From the NCBI GenBank assembly GCA_014841595.1, contig JACYUE010000005.1:192983-256982 (forward strand): a stretch of 64,000 nucleotides of DNA, in the 5' to 3' direction. Source of the stretch: Oxalobacteraceae sp. CFBP 8761 (lineage in GTDB: Bacteria; Pseudomonadota; Gammaproteobacteria; Burkholderiales; Burkholderiaceae_D). Below are positions 47,306-56,411 of the stretch, piece by piece. The translations under genes were made by a program, and so were the position numbers. Each line of letters starts with the position of its first letter. Position 1 is the first letter of the stretch. The notes below the pieces were generated by a model, which saw only the letters and a program-made list of their open reading frames with translations, was not told the DNA's origin and ran no database searches.

Positions 47306-49255
47306 TCAGCGCTCCACGCGCGACACGCCGCGCGCATCGGTGTTGGCGCGCTGGTCGTTATTGCGCTGCGCCGGGGTAAAGGCGGGCGCCGACGGCTGCG
47401 GACGCGGCGCCGGCGGGGCCACCATCTGCGGCGGCGCGGCGGGCCGCTGCGGTGCGTTCAGCATCGGAGCAGGCTCGGGACGCGGCTGTGGGCGAGGTTC
47501 GGGACGCGATTCCGGCCGCGGGTCTGGTCGTGGCTCCGGCCGCGCAAACGCCGGCGCGCTGGTCGACATGACCGGCTGCCGCTGAATACGTTCGGCCTGC
47601 TCGCGCATGCGCTCGCGCCCTAATCGCTCACGGTCGTTGCGCTCGACCTGGAAGCGCATGCGGTCCATCTGGTTGCGGTTCTCGAATTCACGGCCCATGC
47701 GTTCGCGCTCGCCCTGCTCACGCAGCGCCCGCTCTTGCCCCTCCATGCGCTCGCGCGCCAGTCGCTCGCCGTTATTGCGTTCGCGCGTGAGCCGTTCCTG
47801 CTCACCGCGTTCGCGCGCCTGCTGCTCGAACTGCATGCGCTCGAGGGCTGGGCGCTCGAGGCCTGGGCGCTCGATGGCGGTACGCCCGACGCCGGTCTGC
47901 CCGACATTTGCACGCTCGAGCAGGTCGCGCCGGTCGCGGTTCCAGCCGGCGCGCGCCACCAGTGGCGGCGGCGGCGCGCTGCCCGGCGTGCCCGGCGCCA
48001 GCTGCTCCGGACGATTCGGGCGCGGCGCGCGCGGGACGATCACCGGACCGCGCCCGCCGAACTGCTCGCGCGGCACGACGGTCAGGCCATTGTAGCGACC
48101 TGGCTGCTGTTGCTCGCGGCGGGTGGCGTGGCGCCAGTCGTTCAGGCGGCGCAGGCGCTCGCTCGACAGGCGATAGCCCGGCACGTAGCGGTCATACGGG
48201 CTGAGTGGATACCAGCCATGCGCCGCCAGGTTGTGCGACTGGAAGCCCACATTCCAGTTGCTGCCGCCGACCCAGCCGACCAGCGCCGGCGACCACACGG
48301 GGCGCCGCTCGAGACGGCCCGGCGCCCAGGCCCAGCGATTGCGCACCTGCACCCAGCGCCCGTAGTGGAAGGGCGCGTAACCCCACGGCGCATTGTCGAC
48401 CCAGGTCCAGCCCCACGGGGCGATGAAGGTCCAGCTGCCGTCGCGGTAGGGCGTCCAGTCGGCGGCCACCTGCGGGGTCCACAGGCTGCCGTAGTCCGAA
48501 CTCGTGCTCCAGCTGCCGTAGCGGTCGAGTTCTTCGTAGCCGGTCATCTCCGTGCCGATATGGCGCGAGGATTGCGCTGCCACGAGGGCCTGGTCGCGCG
48601 TGAGCGACCAGTCGTCGAAGTTGTCGCGCTGCGCCTGCAGCGTGCGCACATCCTCATCGCGCACCTGGGCCGCGCGCCCGCCACGCACGGTCAGGCTGGC
48701 GCCGGCGCCGTCGACCTGTGCTTCGCCATCGAGCACACTGACCAGGCTCGTATCGCGTTCACGCTCGGCGTCCACGCGCAGGCGTCCCGGCTGCGTCAGG
48801 CGCACGGTGGCCTGCGCCGTGCGCAGTTCGAATTCGGGCACGACGTCGACGTTCATCACGCGCACGCTGACGCTGCCGTAATGCAGGCGCAGGCGCAGGC
48901 TGTCATCGTCCAGTTCCGTGACCTCGAGCGAGCTGTCGCTGTCGAGCCGGATGGCGGTGGAGCCGATCCGCAGCTCGGTGCGCGCGCCGGGCGCGGTGGA
49001 GATCAGGTTGCGCGACGTGATCGGCCAGTTCAGTTGCGCCGGGGACGATTCGGCGCCGACGTCGCCACCGATGTCGACCTTGCCCTGGACCAGCGAGATG
49101 CGCCCGGCCCGGCCCGGAGCCTCGGCCAGTTGCGTGTCGTCCAGCACCTGGCCCTGTTCGAGCGCGTCGGTCTGCAGTACCGTTTGCGCCGGTACAGACG
49201 TGGAAAACGCCGCCAGTACGAGCAATGCGGCGGTCGGGGCGAAACGATGGGTCAT
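47306..49255 (-). CDS. Exported FecR-domain / DUF6600 protein with Arg/Glu- and Pro-rich tail
   Basis: This 649-residue secreted protein has a signal peptide to about residue 24 (STSVPAQ). A FecR-like domain (RISLVQGKVDIGG through VRGGRAAQVRDED) covers about residues 50-205. A Trp/Tyr/Gly-rich DUF6600 region follows, with repeated units such as WTPYRDGSWTFIAPWGWTW and APFHYGRWVQVRNRWAWAPG. The last 230 residues are very rich in Arg, Glu and Pro, with RP-x-P repeats. Its function is unknown. The tail looks like an extended or coiled envelope segment. Confidence 0.82.
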   Translation of the reverse strand: MTHRFAPTAALLVLAAFSTSVPAQTVLQTDALEQGQVLDDTQLAEAPGRAGRISLVQGKVDIGGDVGAESSPAQLNWPITSRNLISTAPGARTELRIGSTAIRLDSDSSLEVTELDDDSLRLRLHYGSVSVRVMNVDVVPEFELRTAQATVRLTQPGRLRVDAERERDTSLVSVLDGEAQVDGAGASLTVRGGRAAQVRDEDVRTLQAQRDNFDDWSLTRDQALVAAQSSRHIGTEMTGYEELDRYGSWSTSSDYGSLWTPQVAADWTPYRDGSWTFIAPWGWTWVDNAPWGYAPFHYGRWVQVRNRWAWAPGRLERRPVWSPALVGWVGGSNWNVGFQSHNLAAHGWYPLSPYDRYVPGYRLSSERLRRLNDWRHATRREQQQPGRYNGLTVVPREQFGGRGPVIVPRAPRPNRPEQLAPGTPGSAPPPPLVARAGWNRDRRDLLERANVGQTGVGRTAIERPGLERPALERMQFEQQARERGEQERLTRERNNGERLARERMEGQERALREQGERERMGREFENRNQMDRMRFQVERNDRERLGRERMREQAERIQRQPVMSTSAPAFARPEPRPDPRPESRPEPRPQPRPEPAPMLNAPQRPAAPPQMVAPPAPRPQPSAPAFTPAQRNNDQRANTDARGVSRVER

Positions 49256-49369
49256 GGTGGTGCTCCGGAGGGGGAACGCAGACGGAAGGGTACAAACGCA
49301 TTACAACGCGCGCCCGCTGACGGGGCAACGCGGCTTACAAACAGTTGCATCTGCCGGCAGACCGGCGCG

Positions 49370-50008
49370 TCAGCCCGGCTGGCGCTTGACGAAAAACAGC
49401 ATCGAGCCGATCACCACCAGCACCGCACCGAACACGCGGTTCTGCAGTTTCATGTGGCGCGGATCGCGCATGTAGCGCTGCATCGAGGCGGCCAGCGCCG
49501 CGTAGCAATGCATGACGACCGAATCGATGACGACCATCGTCACGCCCAGGATCGCCAGTTGCGTGAGCAGCGGGGCGTCTTTCGAGATGAACTGCGGCAG
49601 CACCGCGACCATGAAGATGATGCCCTTCGGGTTGGTGGTGTTGGTCAGGAAGCCCGTCAGCACGCGGCGGCCGAACGGCGGGTGTGCTTCCAGGCCGACG
49701 GTCGATGCGGCGGGGCCGGGCGCAGGCGCGGCGCGCCACTGGCTCACGCCCAGGTAGATCAGGTACAGCGCGCCGACCACCTTGACGATCGTGAAGGCGA
49801 CCGAGGACGCCAGCAGCAGCGAGCCGACACCGGCACCGGCGATGATCAACACCAGTATCAGGCCGAGTTGCAGGCCCAGTACCGTGGCGCTGGCTTTCTT
49901 GAGGCCATAGGCCAGGCCGTGCGACATCGACAGCACCGCGCCGGAACCGGGCGAAATGGCGATCAGGGAACCGGCGATGACGAAGGCGATCCAGGTGGCG
50001 AAGCTCAT
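49370..50008 (-). CDS. LysE/RhtB-family amino-acid exporter
   Basis: This 212-residue inner-membrane protein has about six segments and the LysE-family pattern FVIAGSLIAISPGSGAVLSM and ALYLIYLGVSQWR, then FLTNTTNPKGIIFMVAVLPQF. Substrates are typically homoserine lactone, threonine or similar amino acids and cannot be told here. Confidence 0.9.
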   Translation of the reverse strand: MSFATWIAFVIAGSLIAISPGSGAVLSMSHGLAYGLKKASATVLGLQLGLILVLIIAGAGVGSLLLASSVAFTIVKVVGALYLIYLGVSQWRAAPAPGPAASTVGLEAHPPFGRRVLTGFLTNTTNPKGIIFMVAVLPQFISKDAPLLTQLAILGVTMVVIDSVVMHCYAALAASMQRYMRDPRHMKLQNRVFGAVLVVIGSMLFFVKRQPG

Positions 50009-50122
50009 GGTGGCAGGTAGAAAATGGGGAACAGCGGGGAGGGTGGACGACGGGATGTTACTGCATCAGCCTCGCGCGCGCGACCCGCACAGGGGCCGCG
50101 GCACAAGGCCGTGGAATGGTGC

Positions 50123-50410
50123 TTACTTCTTTTTGGTCGGGTTGACCGATGCTTTCAGGGTCGCGCCAGCCGAGAAACGCGGGCTCTTCGACGCCGCGAT
50201 CTTGATCACTTCGCCGGTGGCAGGATTGCGGCCCTTGCGTGCAGCGCGCTTCGTCACCGAGAAGGTGCCAAAGCCGGTGATGCCGACCGTGTCGCCTTTT
50301 TTGAGGCGCTCGGTGATGATCTCGATGATCGTGTTCACGGCCACGCCAGCGGCAGCACCGGACATCTCGGTACGCTTCGCGAATTCTGCGATCAGTTCGC
50401 CTTTTTTCAT
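50123..50410 (-). CDS. HU-family DNA-binding protein
   Basis: This 95-residue histone-like protein has MKKGELIAEFAKRTEMSGAA, the dimer core DTVGITGFGTFSVTKRAARKGRNPATGE with the DNA-intercalating arm, and a lysine-rich end (NPTKKK). It bends and compacts DNA as a dimer. The ribosome site GGAGGG is excellent and a promoter candidate lies at 50439-50466. Confidence 0.93.
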   Translation of the reverse strand: MKKGELIAEFAKRTEMSGAAAGVAVNTIIEIITERLKKGDTVGITGFGTFSVTKRAARKGRNPATGEVIKIAASKSPRFSAGATLKASVNPTKKK

Positions 50411-50438
50411 AAATCCCTCCGGGGTTAAAAGAGCGGGA

Positions 50439-50466
50439 AGATTAGCATAAATATTGCCAAGTGCAA
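50439..50466 (-). promoter_or_regulatory. Promoter candidate for the HU gene
   Basis: On the minus strand TTGCAC (50466-50461) and TAATCT (50444-50439) are 16 bp apart, 28 bp before the HU ATG, in a locally AT-rich stretch. Confidence 0.4.
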
Positions 50467-50499
50467 TGCCGCGCCAGGAGGGAAATCTGAAAGGAAGCC

Positions 50500-50709
50500 T
50501 TATGCGACGCCGGTTTCGCCGATCGGGCCGTTCAAACGGTTACGCAGCGCGGCGTTGATCAGGGTCTGGTATCCGGTGCCGCAACGCTCGGACAGGGTGC
50601 GAAATTCGTTGAGTACTTCGTCGTCGAGATAGATGGTGATGCGGGTCTTGCGCTTGGGAGGACGGACACGGCGAACGGGAGCGGCGGCCTGGATCGAATC
50701 GGTGTTCAT
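50500..50709 (-). CDS. BrnA-like ribbon-helix-helix protein (orphan antitoxin/repressor)
   Basis: This 69-residue protein has a basic N-terminal region (RRVRPPKRKTRITIYLDDEV) and a ribbon-helix-helix core ending GTGYQTLINAALRNRL, the pattern of BrnA antitoxins. AAGGAGATCCC precedes the ATG. No BrnT-type toxin gene is found on either side, so it is a solitary repressor or an antitoxin whose partner is lost or elsewhere. Confidence 0.8.
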   Translation of the reverse strand: MNTDSIQAAAPVRRVRPPKRKTRITIYLDDEVLNEFRTLSERCGTGYQTLINAALRNRLNGPIGETGVA

Positions 50710-50914
50710 GGGATCTCCTTCGTGATGGGGGACGAGGCTGCAGCACCGCAACCTTCAGCATGGACGATACGTACAACGCACCCGGCACGCGCGGCAAAAG
50801 CGACGAGATGCAGATTGGCGGGGTTGAAACGCAAAAAGCGGCGCTGAACCGTGTAGGTACTTTACGGCGCCTCGGTTACTATCATTGCAACTTAATTTTG
50901 AAGGAGCACGACCC

Positions 50915-51847
50915 ATGGCTGGAGCAAGTTTACTGACCTTACTGGACGATATCGCCGCCGTCCTCGACGACGTTGCCGTGATGAGCAAGGTCGCCGCAAA
51001 AAAAACCGCCGGCGTCCTGGGCGACGACCTGGCGCTCAATGCGCAGCAGGTCACGGGTGTGCGCGCCGATCGCGAACTGCCCGTGGTCTGGGCGGTGGCC
51101 AAAGGCTCGTTCGTCAACAAGGCAATCCTGGTGCCGGCCGCGCTGGCCATCTCGGTGTTCCTGCCGTGGCTCATCACGCCGCTGCTGATGATCGGCGGTG
51201 CGTTCCTGTGCTTCGAGGGCGCCGAAAAACTCGCGCACAAATTCCTGCACAGCACTGAGGAAGATGCGCAGCACAAGGCCGCGCACGTGGCGGCGGTGGC
51301 CAATACCGAGGTCGATCTGGTCGCGCTGGAAAAGGAAAAGATCAAGGGTGCCGTGCGCACCGACTTCATCCTGTCGGCCGAGATCATCGTGATCTCGCTA
51401 GGCACCCTGGTAGGCGTCGCCTTCGGCCAGCAGGTTGCCGTGCTGGTGGCGATCGCCATCCTGATGACGATCGGCGTGTACGGCCTGGTGGCGGCCATCG
51501 TCAAGATGGATGACGCCGGTCTGCACCTGAGCAAGAGCCAGAACGGCGCCGCGCGCGGCCTGGGCAAGGGCTTGCTGGCGTTTGCGCCGCGCCTGATGAA
51601 GGTGCTGTCGGTGGTCGGTACCGCCGCGATGTTCATGGTCGGCGGCGGCATCATCGCCCACGCCATCCCTGCCGTGCACCACTTCGCGCAAAGCATGGCC
51701 GCCAGCGTGGCCGACGTACCGGCGGTCGGCGGCGTGCTGGCGTTCCTGGTCCCGACCCTGATCGACGCGCTCGTTGGCGTGCTCGTGGGCGCGATCATCG
51801 TCGCCGTGGTGACGCTGATCCAGCGCATGCGGGGCAAGAAAGGCTGA
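50915..51847 (+). CDS. DUF808 (YedI-type) membrane protein
   Basis: This 310-residue inner-membrane protein of the DUF808 family opens with MAGASLLTLLDDIAAVLDDV, followed by MSKVAAKKTAGVLGDDLALNAQQV and several hydrophobic segments, including LMIGGAFLCFEGAEKL and FLVPTLIDALVGVLVGAI. Its function is unknown. AAGGAG precedes the chosen ATG. The next gene follows after one base. Confidence 0.87.
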   Translation: MAGASLLTLLDDIAAVLDDVAVMSKVAAKKTAGVLGDDLALNAQQVTGVRADRELPVVWAVAKGSFVNKAILVPAALAISVFLPWLITPLLMIGGAFLCFEGAEKLAHKFLHSTEEDAQHKAAHVAAVANTEVDLVALEKEKIKGAVRTDFILSAEIIVISLGTLVGVAFGQQVAVLVAIAILMTIGVYGLVAAIVKMDDAGLHLSKSQNGAARGLGKGLLAFAPRLMKVLSVVGTAAMFMVGGGIIAHAIPAVHHFAQSMAASVADVPAVGGVLAFLVPTLIDALVGVLVGAIIVAVVTLIQRMRGKKG

Positions 51848-51848
51848 C

Positions 51849-52709
51849 GTGCTGGCGCAGCTGCGGGCATTGATGCAACCGCCGGCCGGCATGGCGTTCG
51901 ACTTCAGCCAGCCGGCCGGCGAACCGGCGCTCGCACCGGCCGGCGGCATCACCTGGCAGGTGTTCGCCAACCCGGTCGCGCTGTTCGTCGGCGGGGTGAC
52001 GGCAGTGCTGCTCGAACTGGCCGAACCCTCGGTGCGCACCGGCGTGTGGGATCACAGCAGCTTTCAGCGCGACCCGGGCCTGCGCCTGCGCCGCACCGGC
52101 TTTGCCGCGATGATGACGGTGTACGGCCCCCGCTCGGCGGCCGAACAACTGATCGCAAACGTGGTGCGCATCCACCGCCACGTGCAGGGCACGACACCGG
52201 CCGGCGTGCCGTACCACGCGAACGATCCACGCCTGCTCGACTGGGTCCAGGCCACGGCCACCTTCGGCTTTACCGAGGCGTATCACCGCTACGCGCGCCG
52301 CCTGTCAGCGCTTGAGAAGGATGCGGCGTTCGCGGAAGCGCAGCCTGCGGCGCGGTTGTATGGCGCGACGGGTGCGCCGCGCTCGTGGCGCGAGTGGGAA
52401 GGTACGCTCGCCAGCACTGCGCCTGGCCTGGAAGGGTCGGCCATCCTGGCCGATTTCATTCGGATCATGGGCGAGGCAACGATCCTGCCGGCGCCCCTGC
52501 GGCCGCTCCAGCGTTTGCTGGTACGCGCCGCCATCGAGATCACACCGGAGCCGGTGCGCTCATTGCCGCAACTTCGCGGCCATGGCCTGCGTTTGGGCGA
52601 GGCCACGCTGGTGCGGGCCCTGGCGCGCGGCGCCGGCTTGCTGCCACTGGGCGACACGCCACCGGCGCAGGCCACCCGGCGGCTGGCGATAGCCAGGCCG
52701 CACCACTAG
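51849..52709 (+). CDS. Oxygenase MpaB-like protein (DUF2236)
   Basis: This 286-residue protein of the DUF2236/MpaB family has VFANPVALFVGGVTAVLLELAEP with VRTGVWDHSSFQRDPGLRLR at the N terminus, then the conserved VVRIHRHVQG, and FGFTEAYHRY further on. The two conserved His of the IHRHV segment are the usual haem or metal ligands proposed for this group. The start is a GTG one base after the DUF808 stop. Substrate and pathway are unknown. Confidence 0.83.
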   Translation: MLAQLRALMQPPAGMAFDFSQPAGEPALAPAGGITWQVFANPVALFVGGVTAVLLELAEPSVRTGVWDHSSFQRDPGLRLRRTGFAAMMTVYGPRSAAEQLIANVVRIHRHVQGTTPAGVPYHANDPRLLDWVQATATFGFTEAYHRYARRLSALEKDAAFAEAQPAARLYGATGAPRSWREWEGTLASTAPGLEGSAILADFIRIMGEATILPAPLRPLQRLLVRAAIEITPEPVRSLPQLRGHGLRLGEATLVRALARGAGLLPLGDTPPAQATRRLAIARPHH

Positions 52710-52716
52710 TACACCA

Positions 52717-53190
52717 TCACTTCGGCGGCTGATTACGCCGCAGGAACATCGAGCCCAGGGCCATGCCGACGGCAATCGACGTGTAGACCACACCCAGCGA
52801 CTTGTTCGACAGGCGTTTCTGGTACCCCGGCTGCAATGGCCGTGGCGTGAGCTTGTGATCGGTGAAGGCGGCGAAGGCCGACGTTGCCGCTGCCGAGGCC
52901 AGGACGGCCGACGGGTTCTTCTGATCGAGCACGCCGCCCATCACACGCTCGAACACCAGTGCCCAGACCGTGGCGCTGGCATGGTGAATCAACAGACCAG
53001 GCACCGTGTAGCGCAGCGAGAAGCGGTCACGGAAGCTGGCCTTGCGACCGTGTACATAGTGACTGACAGCATTGGTTGCGGCATAGGGGCTGCCGGTTTC
53101 TTTCTTTGCGACCAGCGCCATGGCGACCGTCGAGACAATACTCGAGGCCGCACCGGAGACGAGTGCGCGCTGTATTACCGTATATTTCAT
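52717..53190 (-). CDS. Small membrane protein of unknown function
   Basis: This 157-residue protein has a hydrophobic N-terminal segment (SGAASSIVSTVAMALVA), a middle segment around YTVPGLLIHHASATVWALVF and a C-terminal one (SLGVVYTSIAVGMALGSMF), so it probably spans the inner membrane three or four times. I do not recognise the family. It is convergent with the MpaB-like gene and divergent from the epimerase gene, 36 bp away. Confidence 0.7.
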   Translation of the reverse strand: MKYTVIQRALVSGAASSIVSTVAMALVAKKETGSPYAATNAVSHYVHGRKASFRDRFSLRYTVPGLLIHHASATVWALVFERVMGGVLDQKNPSAVLASAAATSAFAAFTDHKLTPRPLQPGYQKRLSNKSLGVVYTSIAVGMALGSMFLRRNQPPK

Positions 53191-53226
53191 ACAATCCTCT
53201 TTTCGATCGCGTAAAGGGAACATCGG

Positions 53227-54516
53227 ATGCGGATTCTGCTGACGGGTGCAAGCGGGTTTGTTGGGCAACACTTGTTGCAAGCGTTGCTGACCGAAGGCCA
53301 CCACGTCGTCTGCGCGGTGCGTCATCCCGAAACGAGCGACGACCCGCGCCTCAGCTATATCCATGCTGATTTCACTAACGATAACAATAAATCAACCTGG
53401 CTGTCGCGCCTCTCGGGAATCGACGCCGTGATCAACACGGTCGGCATTTTTCGCGAGAGCGGCCGCCAGACGTTTGTCCGTCTGCACAAGGAAACGCCGC
53501 GCGCCCTGTTTGCCGCCTGCGCCGAATCGCACGATGTGCAGATGGTGGTCCAGCTGTCCGCGCTGGGCGCCGATGGCGAAGGCACCACGCCGTATCACGT
53601 GTCCAAGCGCGAGGCCGATGACTACCTCGCTTCACTGCCGCTACGCTCCTACATCGTCCAGCCGTCGCTCGTGTATGGCCGCGACGGCGGCAGCGCGCGC
53701 GCCATGCGCACGCTGGCCAGCATGCCATTCACGCTGCGCTTCGGCAGCAAGCCGCAGCTGGTGCAGCCGATCCACATCGACGATCTGGTAGCGGCCATCA
53801 TCGGCCTGTTCAAGCACCGGCTGCCGATGGCACCGGACGGCGGCGCGACGATGCGCGTGCCGCTGGTGGGGCCGCAGGCGATGCCCTTCACCGAGTACCT
53901 GGCCACGCTGCGCCGCGCAATGGCGATGGGCCGCCAGCCGGTACTGCACTTGCCCGGGCCGGTGGCCCGCTTCGCGGCCGGCGTCGCCGGCCTGCTGCCA
54001 GGTTCGCTGCTGGATCGCGACGCCCTGAAAATGCTCGATCACGACAACAGCGCCGACGCGACGCTCACGGCCAACCTGATCGGCCATCCGCCACGGCCCG
54101 TCAGTGCCTTCATCCAGGACGCCGAGTGCGAGCGCGCGCGCGCCAAGCTTGGCTGGCTGCTGCCGGTCCTGCGCTACAGCATTGCCGCGGTCTGGATCAT
54201 CACGGCGATCGTTTCGCTCGGCCTGTTCCCGATCGAGGACAGCCTCGCGCTACTGGCGCAGGCAGGCGTGCCGCCGGAGCTGCAACTGCCAGCGCTGTAC
54301 GGCGCGGGGGGCCTGGATCTGCTGCTGGGACTGGGCACGCTGTTCCTGCCACGACGACGCTGGTTGTGGGTAACGCAGCTGGGCGTGGTGGCACTGTGCA
54401 GCGCCGTGATCGCCTTCACGCTGCCCCAGCTTCTGGTGCAGCCGTTCGGCCCCCTGGTCAAGAACCTGCCGCTGCTGGCGGCGCTCTGGCTGCTGTACCA
54501 CCTCGACGAAAAATAA
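53227..54516 (+). CDS. NAD(P)-binding epimerase-like protein fused to a DoxX-like membrane domain
   Basis: In this 429-residue fusion, residues 1-290 are an atypical SDR/NmrA-like fold starting ILLTGASGFVGQHLLQALL, with YHVSKREADDYL in place of a classic YxxxK site. Residues about 300-425 are four hydrophobic helices of the DoxX type (RYSIAAVWIITAIVSLGLFP, ALYGAGGLDLLLGLGTLFLP). The fusion is widespread in proteobacteria. Its biochemical role is unknown, possibly a membrane-bound quinone or lipid-linked oxidoreductase. Confidence 0.85.
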   Translation: MRILLTGASGFVGQHLLQALLTEGHHVVCAVRHPETSDDPRLSYIHADFTNDNNKSTWLSRLSGIDAVINTVGIFRESGRQTFVRLHKETPRALFAACAESHDVQMVVQLSALGADGEGTTPYHVSKREADDYLASLPLRSYIVQPSLVYGRDGGSARAMRTLASMPFTLRFGSKPQLVQPIHIDDLVAAIIGLFKHRLPMAPDGGATMRVPLVGPQAMPFTEYLATLRRAMAMGRQPVLHLPGPVARFAAGVAGLLPGSLLDRDALKMLDHDNSADATLTANLIGHPPRPVSAFIQDAECERARAKLGWLLPVLRYSIAAVWIITAIVSLGLFPIEDSLALLAQAGVPPELQLPALYGAGGLDLLLGLGTLFLPRRRWLWVTQLGVVALCSAVIAFTLPQLLVQPFGPLVKNLPLLAALWLLYHLDEK

Positions 54517-54542
54517 CGATTTCAACTGACACAGGAGCACCC

Positions 54543-55568
54543 ATGCAGGCTTACCAAATTCTTCACGGCGCCACCATCGACGGCTTGCAAGCCATCGAGT
54601 ATCCGGTGCGCGACCTTGGCCTGGGCGAAGTGCGCATTCGCGTGCACGCCGTTGCGCTCAACTATCGCGACCTGATGGTCGCGGCCGGGAACTACCTGGT
54701 CTCGGTCGACGATCCGATCATCCCGTGCTCGGACGGCGCTGGCGAAGTGCTGGCTGTCGGCCCGGGCGTCACGCGCGTGCAGGTGGGCGACCGGGTGGCC
54801 GGTTCGTTCTTTCCGTTCTGGCACGAGGGCGGCCCGACGCCCGCCAAGATCCGCAATGGTCTGGGCGGCGACATCGACGGCATGCTGGCCGAAGAAGTCG
54901 TGCTGCACGAGGATGCGCTGGCGATTGTCCCGGCGGGCCTGAACTTCATCGAGGCGGCCACGATGCCTTGCGCAGCGGTCACCGCGTGGAATGCCATCTT
55001 CGTCTCGGGCAATCACGTCAAACCCGGCGACACCGTGCTGCTGCTGGGGACGGGCGGCGTGTCGATCCTGGGCCTGCAACTGGCGCGCGCCGCCGGCCTG
55101 CGCACCATTGTGACCTCGTCGAGCGACGACAAGCTGGCGCGCGCACGCGAACTGGGCGCGCATCACACGATCAACTACACCACGATCTCGGAATGGCAGG
55201 ACGAAGTGCTGCACCTGACTCATGGCGTGGGCGCGCAGGTGGTGCTGGAAGTGGGCGGCCAGGGCACGGTGAACCGGTCGGTGGCGGCGGTGGCGATGGG
55301 CGGCACGGTGGCCGTCATCGGCGGCGTGAGCGGCTTTGGCGGCGAAGTCAATCCGGCGACGTTGCTGGCCAGCGCCAAGCGCCTGGTGGGCGTGCACGTG
55401 GGCAGCCGCGCGATGCTGGAAGACGTGATGCGCTTCGCCGACGCCAGCGGCGTCAAGCCGGTGATCGACCGCGTGTTCCCGTTCGGCCAGGCGCAGGACG
55501 CGTACCGCTATCTTGAATCCGGTGCGCACTTCGGCAAGGTCGTGATCGACGTGACCAAAGCCGCGTGA
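54543..55568 (+). CDS. Zinc-type alcohol dehydrogenase / quinone oxidoreductase (MDR family)
   Basis: This is a 341-residue medium-chain dehydrogenase. It has ALNYRDLMVAAGNY, PCSDGAGEVLAVGPGV, the nucleotide loop LLLGTGGVSILGLQLARAAG and the C-terminal QAQDAYRYLESGAHFGKVVI. Typical zinc-binding Cys clusters are absent, so it is of the zinc-lacking quinone-reductase-like group. It probably uses NADPH, but the substrate is unknown. A CAGGAG ribosome site precedes it. Confidence 0.87.
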   Translation: MQAYQILHGATIDGLQAIEYPVRDLGLGEVRIRVHAVALNYRDLMVAAGNYLVSVDDPIIPCSDGAGEVLAVGPGVTRVQVGDRVAGSFFPFWHEGGPTPAKIRNGLGGDIDGMLAEEVVLHEDALAIVPAGLNFIEAATMPCAAVTAWNAIFVSGNHVKPGDTVLLLGTGGVSILGLQLARAAGLRTIVTSSSDDKLARARELGAHHTINYTTISEWQDEVLHLTHGVGAQVVLEVGGQGTVNRSVAAVAMGGTVAVIGGVSGFGGEVNPATLLASAKRLVGVHVGSRAMLEDVMRFADASGVKPVIDRVFPFGQAQDAYRYLESGAHFGKVVIDVTKAA

Positions 55569-56345
55569 TCAGCGGCGCAGGCGTGGCACCAGCTCGATCT
55601 CAAACAGCTTGGGCCACAGCTTGCCGGTGACGAACAGGCGCTTGCCTTTGTCGTCCCAGGCGATGCCGTTCAGGACGGCGTCGACGGAGGTCGTGCCGCG
55701 CGCTTCCGGCGGCAACAGGCCGGTCAGGTCGATCAGGCCGAGGACCTTGCCGCTGTCGGGATCGATGCGCAGGATAAGGTCGGTGCCCCAGACATTCGAA
55801 TACAGCTCGCCGTTGACGAATTCGAGCTCGTTCAGGCGCGGCACCGGTTGGCCCTCGGCCGTGACCTGGATGCGGCGCAGCTCTTTCATCGTCTTCGGAT
55901 CGAGGATGCGGATGGCGGCGCTGCCATCGCTCATGTACAGCTGCTTCGCATCGCCCGCCAGACCCCAGCCTTCGCCTTCGTACTTGAATTGCTGTTTGAG
56001 CTTGAAGGTCTTGAGGTCGAACACATAGCCGACCTGCGACTGCCAGGTCAGGCCGACCAGGGTATTGCCCACTGCGGTGGAGCCTTCGCCGAACACGTTG
56101 GCCGGCAGATCGGCCTTCTGCACCACCTTGCCCGTCTTGATGTCAACCTTGCGGATCGTCGAGTGGCCGATCTGGCCCGTGCTTTCGTACAGGTAGCCGT
56201 CGCGGTAGGACAGGCCCTGCGTGAAGGCTTGCGGATCGTGGGGGTAGGTGTTCTTGACAACGAAGCCATAGACCGGCGGCGCAGCGTGGGCGCTGCTGGC
56301 GACGACGAGGGCGGCGATGGCAAAGGTGGTGAGCTGTTTCAGCAT
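55569..56345 (-). CDS. Glutaminyl-peptide cyclotransferase (beta-propeller type)
   Basis: This 258-residue exported protein has a signal peptide to about residue 21 (ASSAHA) and a five-bladed propeller of the plant/bacterial glutaminyl cyclase family. Characteristic pieces are YPHDPQAFTQGLSYRDGYLYESTGQ, NELEFVNGELYSNVWGTD and AVLNGIAWDDKGKRLFVTGK. It converts N-terminal Gln to pyroglutamate in the periplasm. Its stop abuts the dehydrogenase stop on the other strand. Confidence 0.88.
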   Translation of the reverse strand: MLKQLTTFAIAALVVASSAHAAPPVYGFVVKNTYPHDPQAFTQGLSYRDGYLYESTGQIGHSTIRKVDIKTGKVVQKADLPANVFGEGSTAVGNTLVGLTWQSQVGYVFDLKTFKLKQQFKYEGEGWGLAGDAKQLYMSDGSAAIRILDPKTMKELRRIQVTAEGQPVPRLNELEFVNGELYSNVWGTDLILRIDPDSGKVLGLIDLTGLLPPEARGTTSVDAVLNGIAWDDKGKRLFVTGKLWPKLFEIELVPRLRR

Positions 56346-56411
56346 GGCGGGTCGGGAAGAAAGCGGCAGGAGACTGTAGCACGAAGGCCGGGTGGCTGTT
56401 CGACAGGCTTG

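Noticed and set aside
47440..47560. Short repeated units that could be mistaken for a CRISPR or VNTR array
   Set aside because: They are codons for RP-x-P repeats in the DUF6600 protein tail, with no spacers and no regular repeat length.
47735..50020. A 761-codon plus-strand frame across the DUF6600 and LysE genes
   Set aside because: It crosses two well-supported minus-strand genes and shows only Arg/Ala/His-rich shadow composition.
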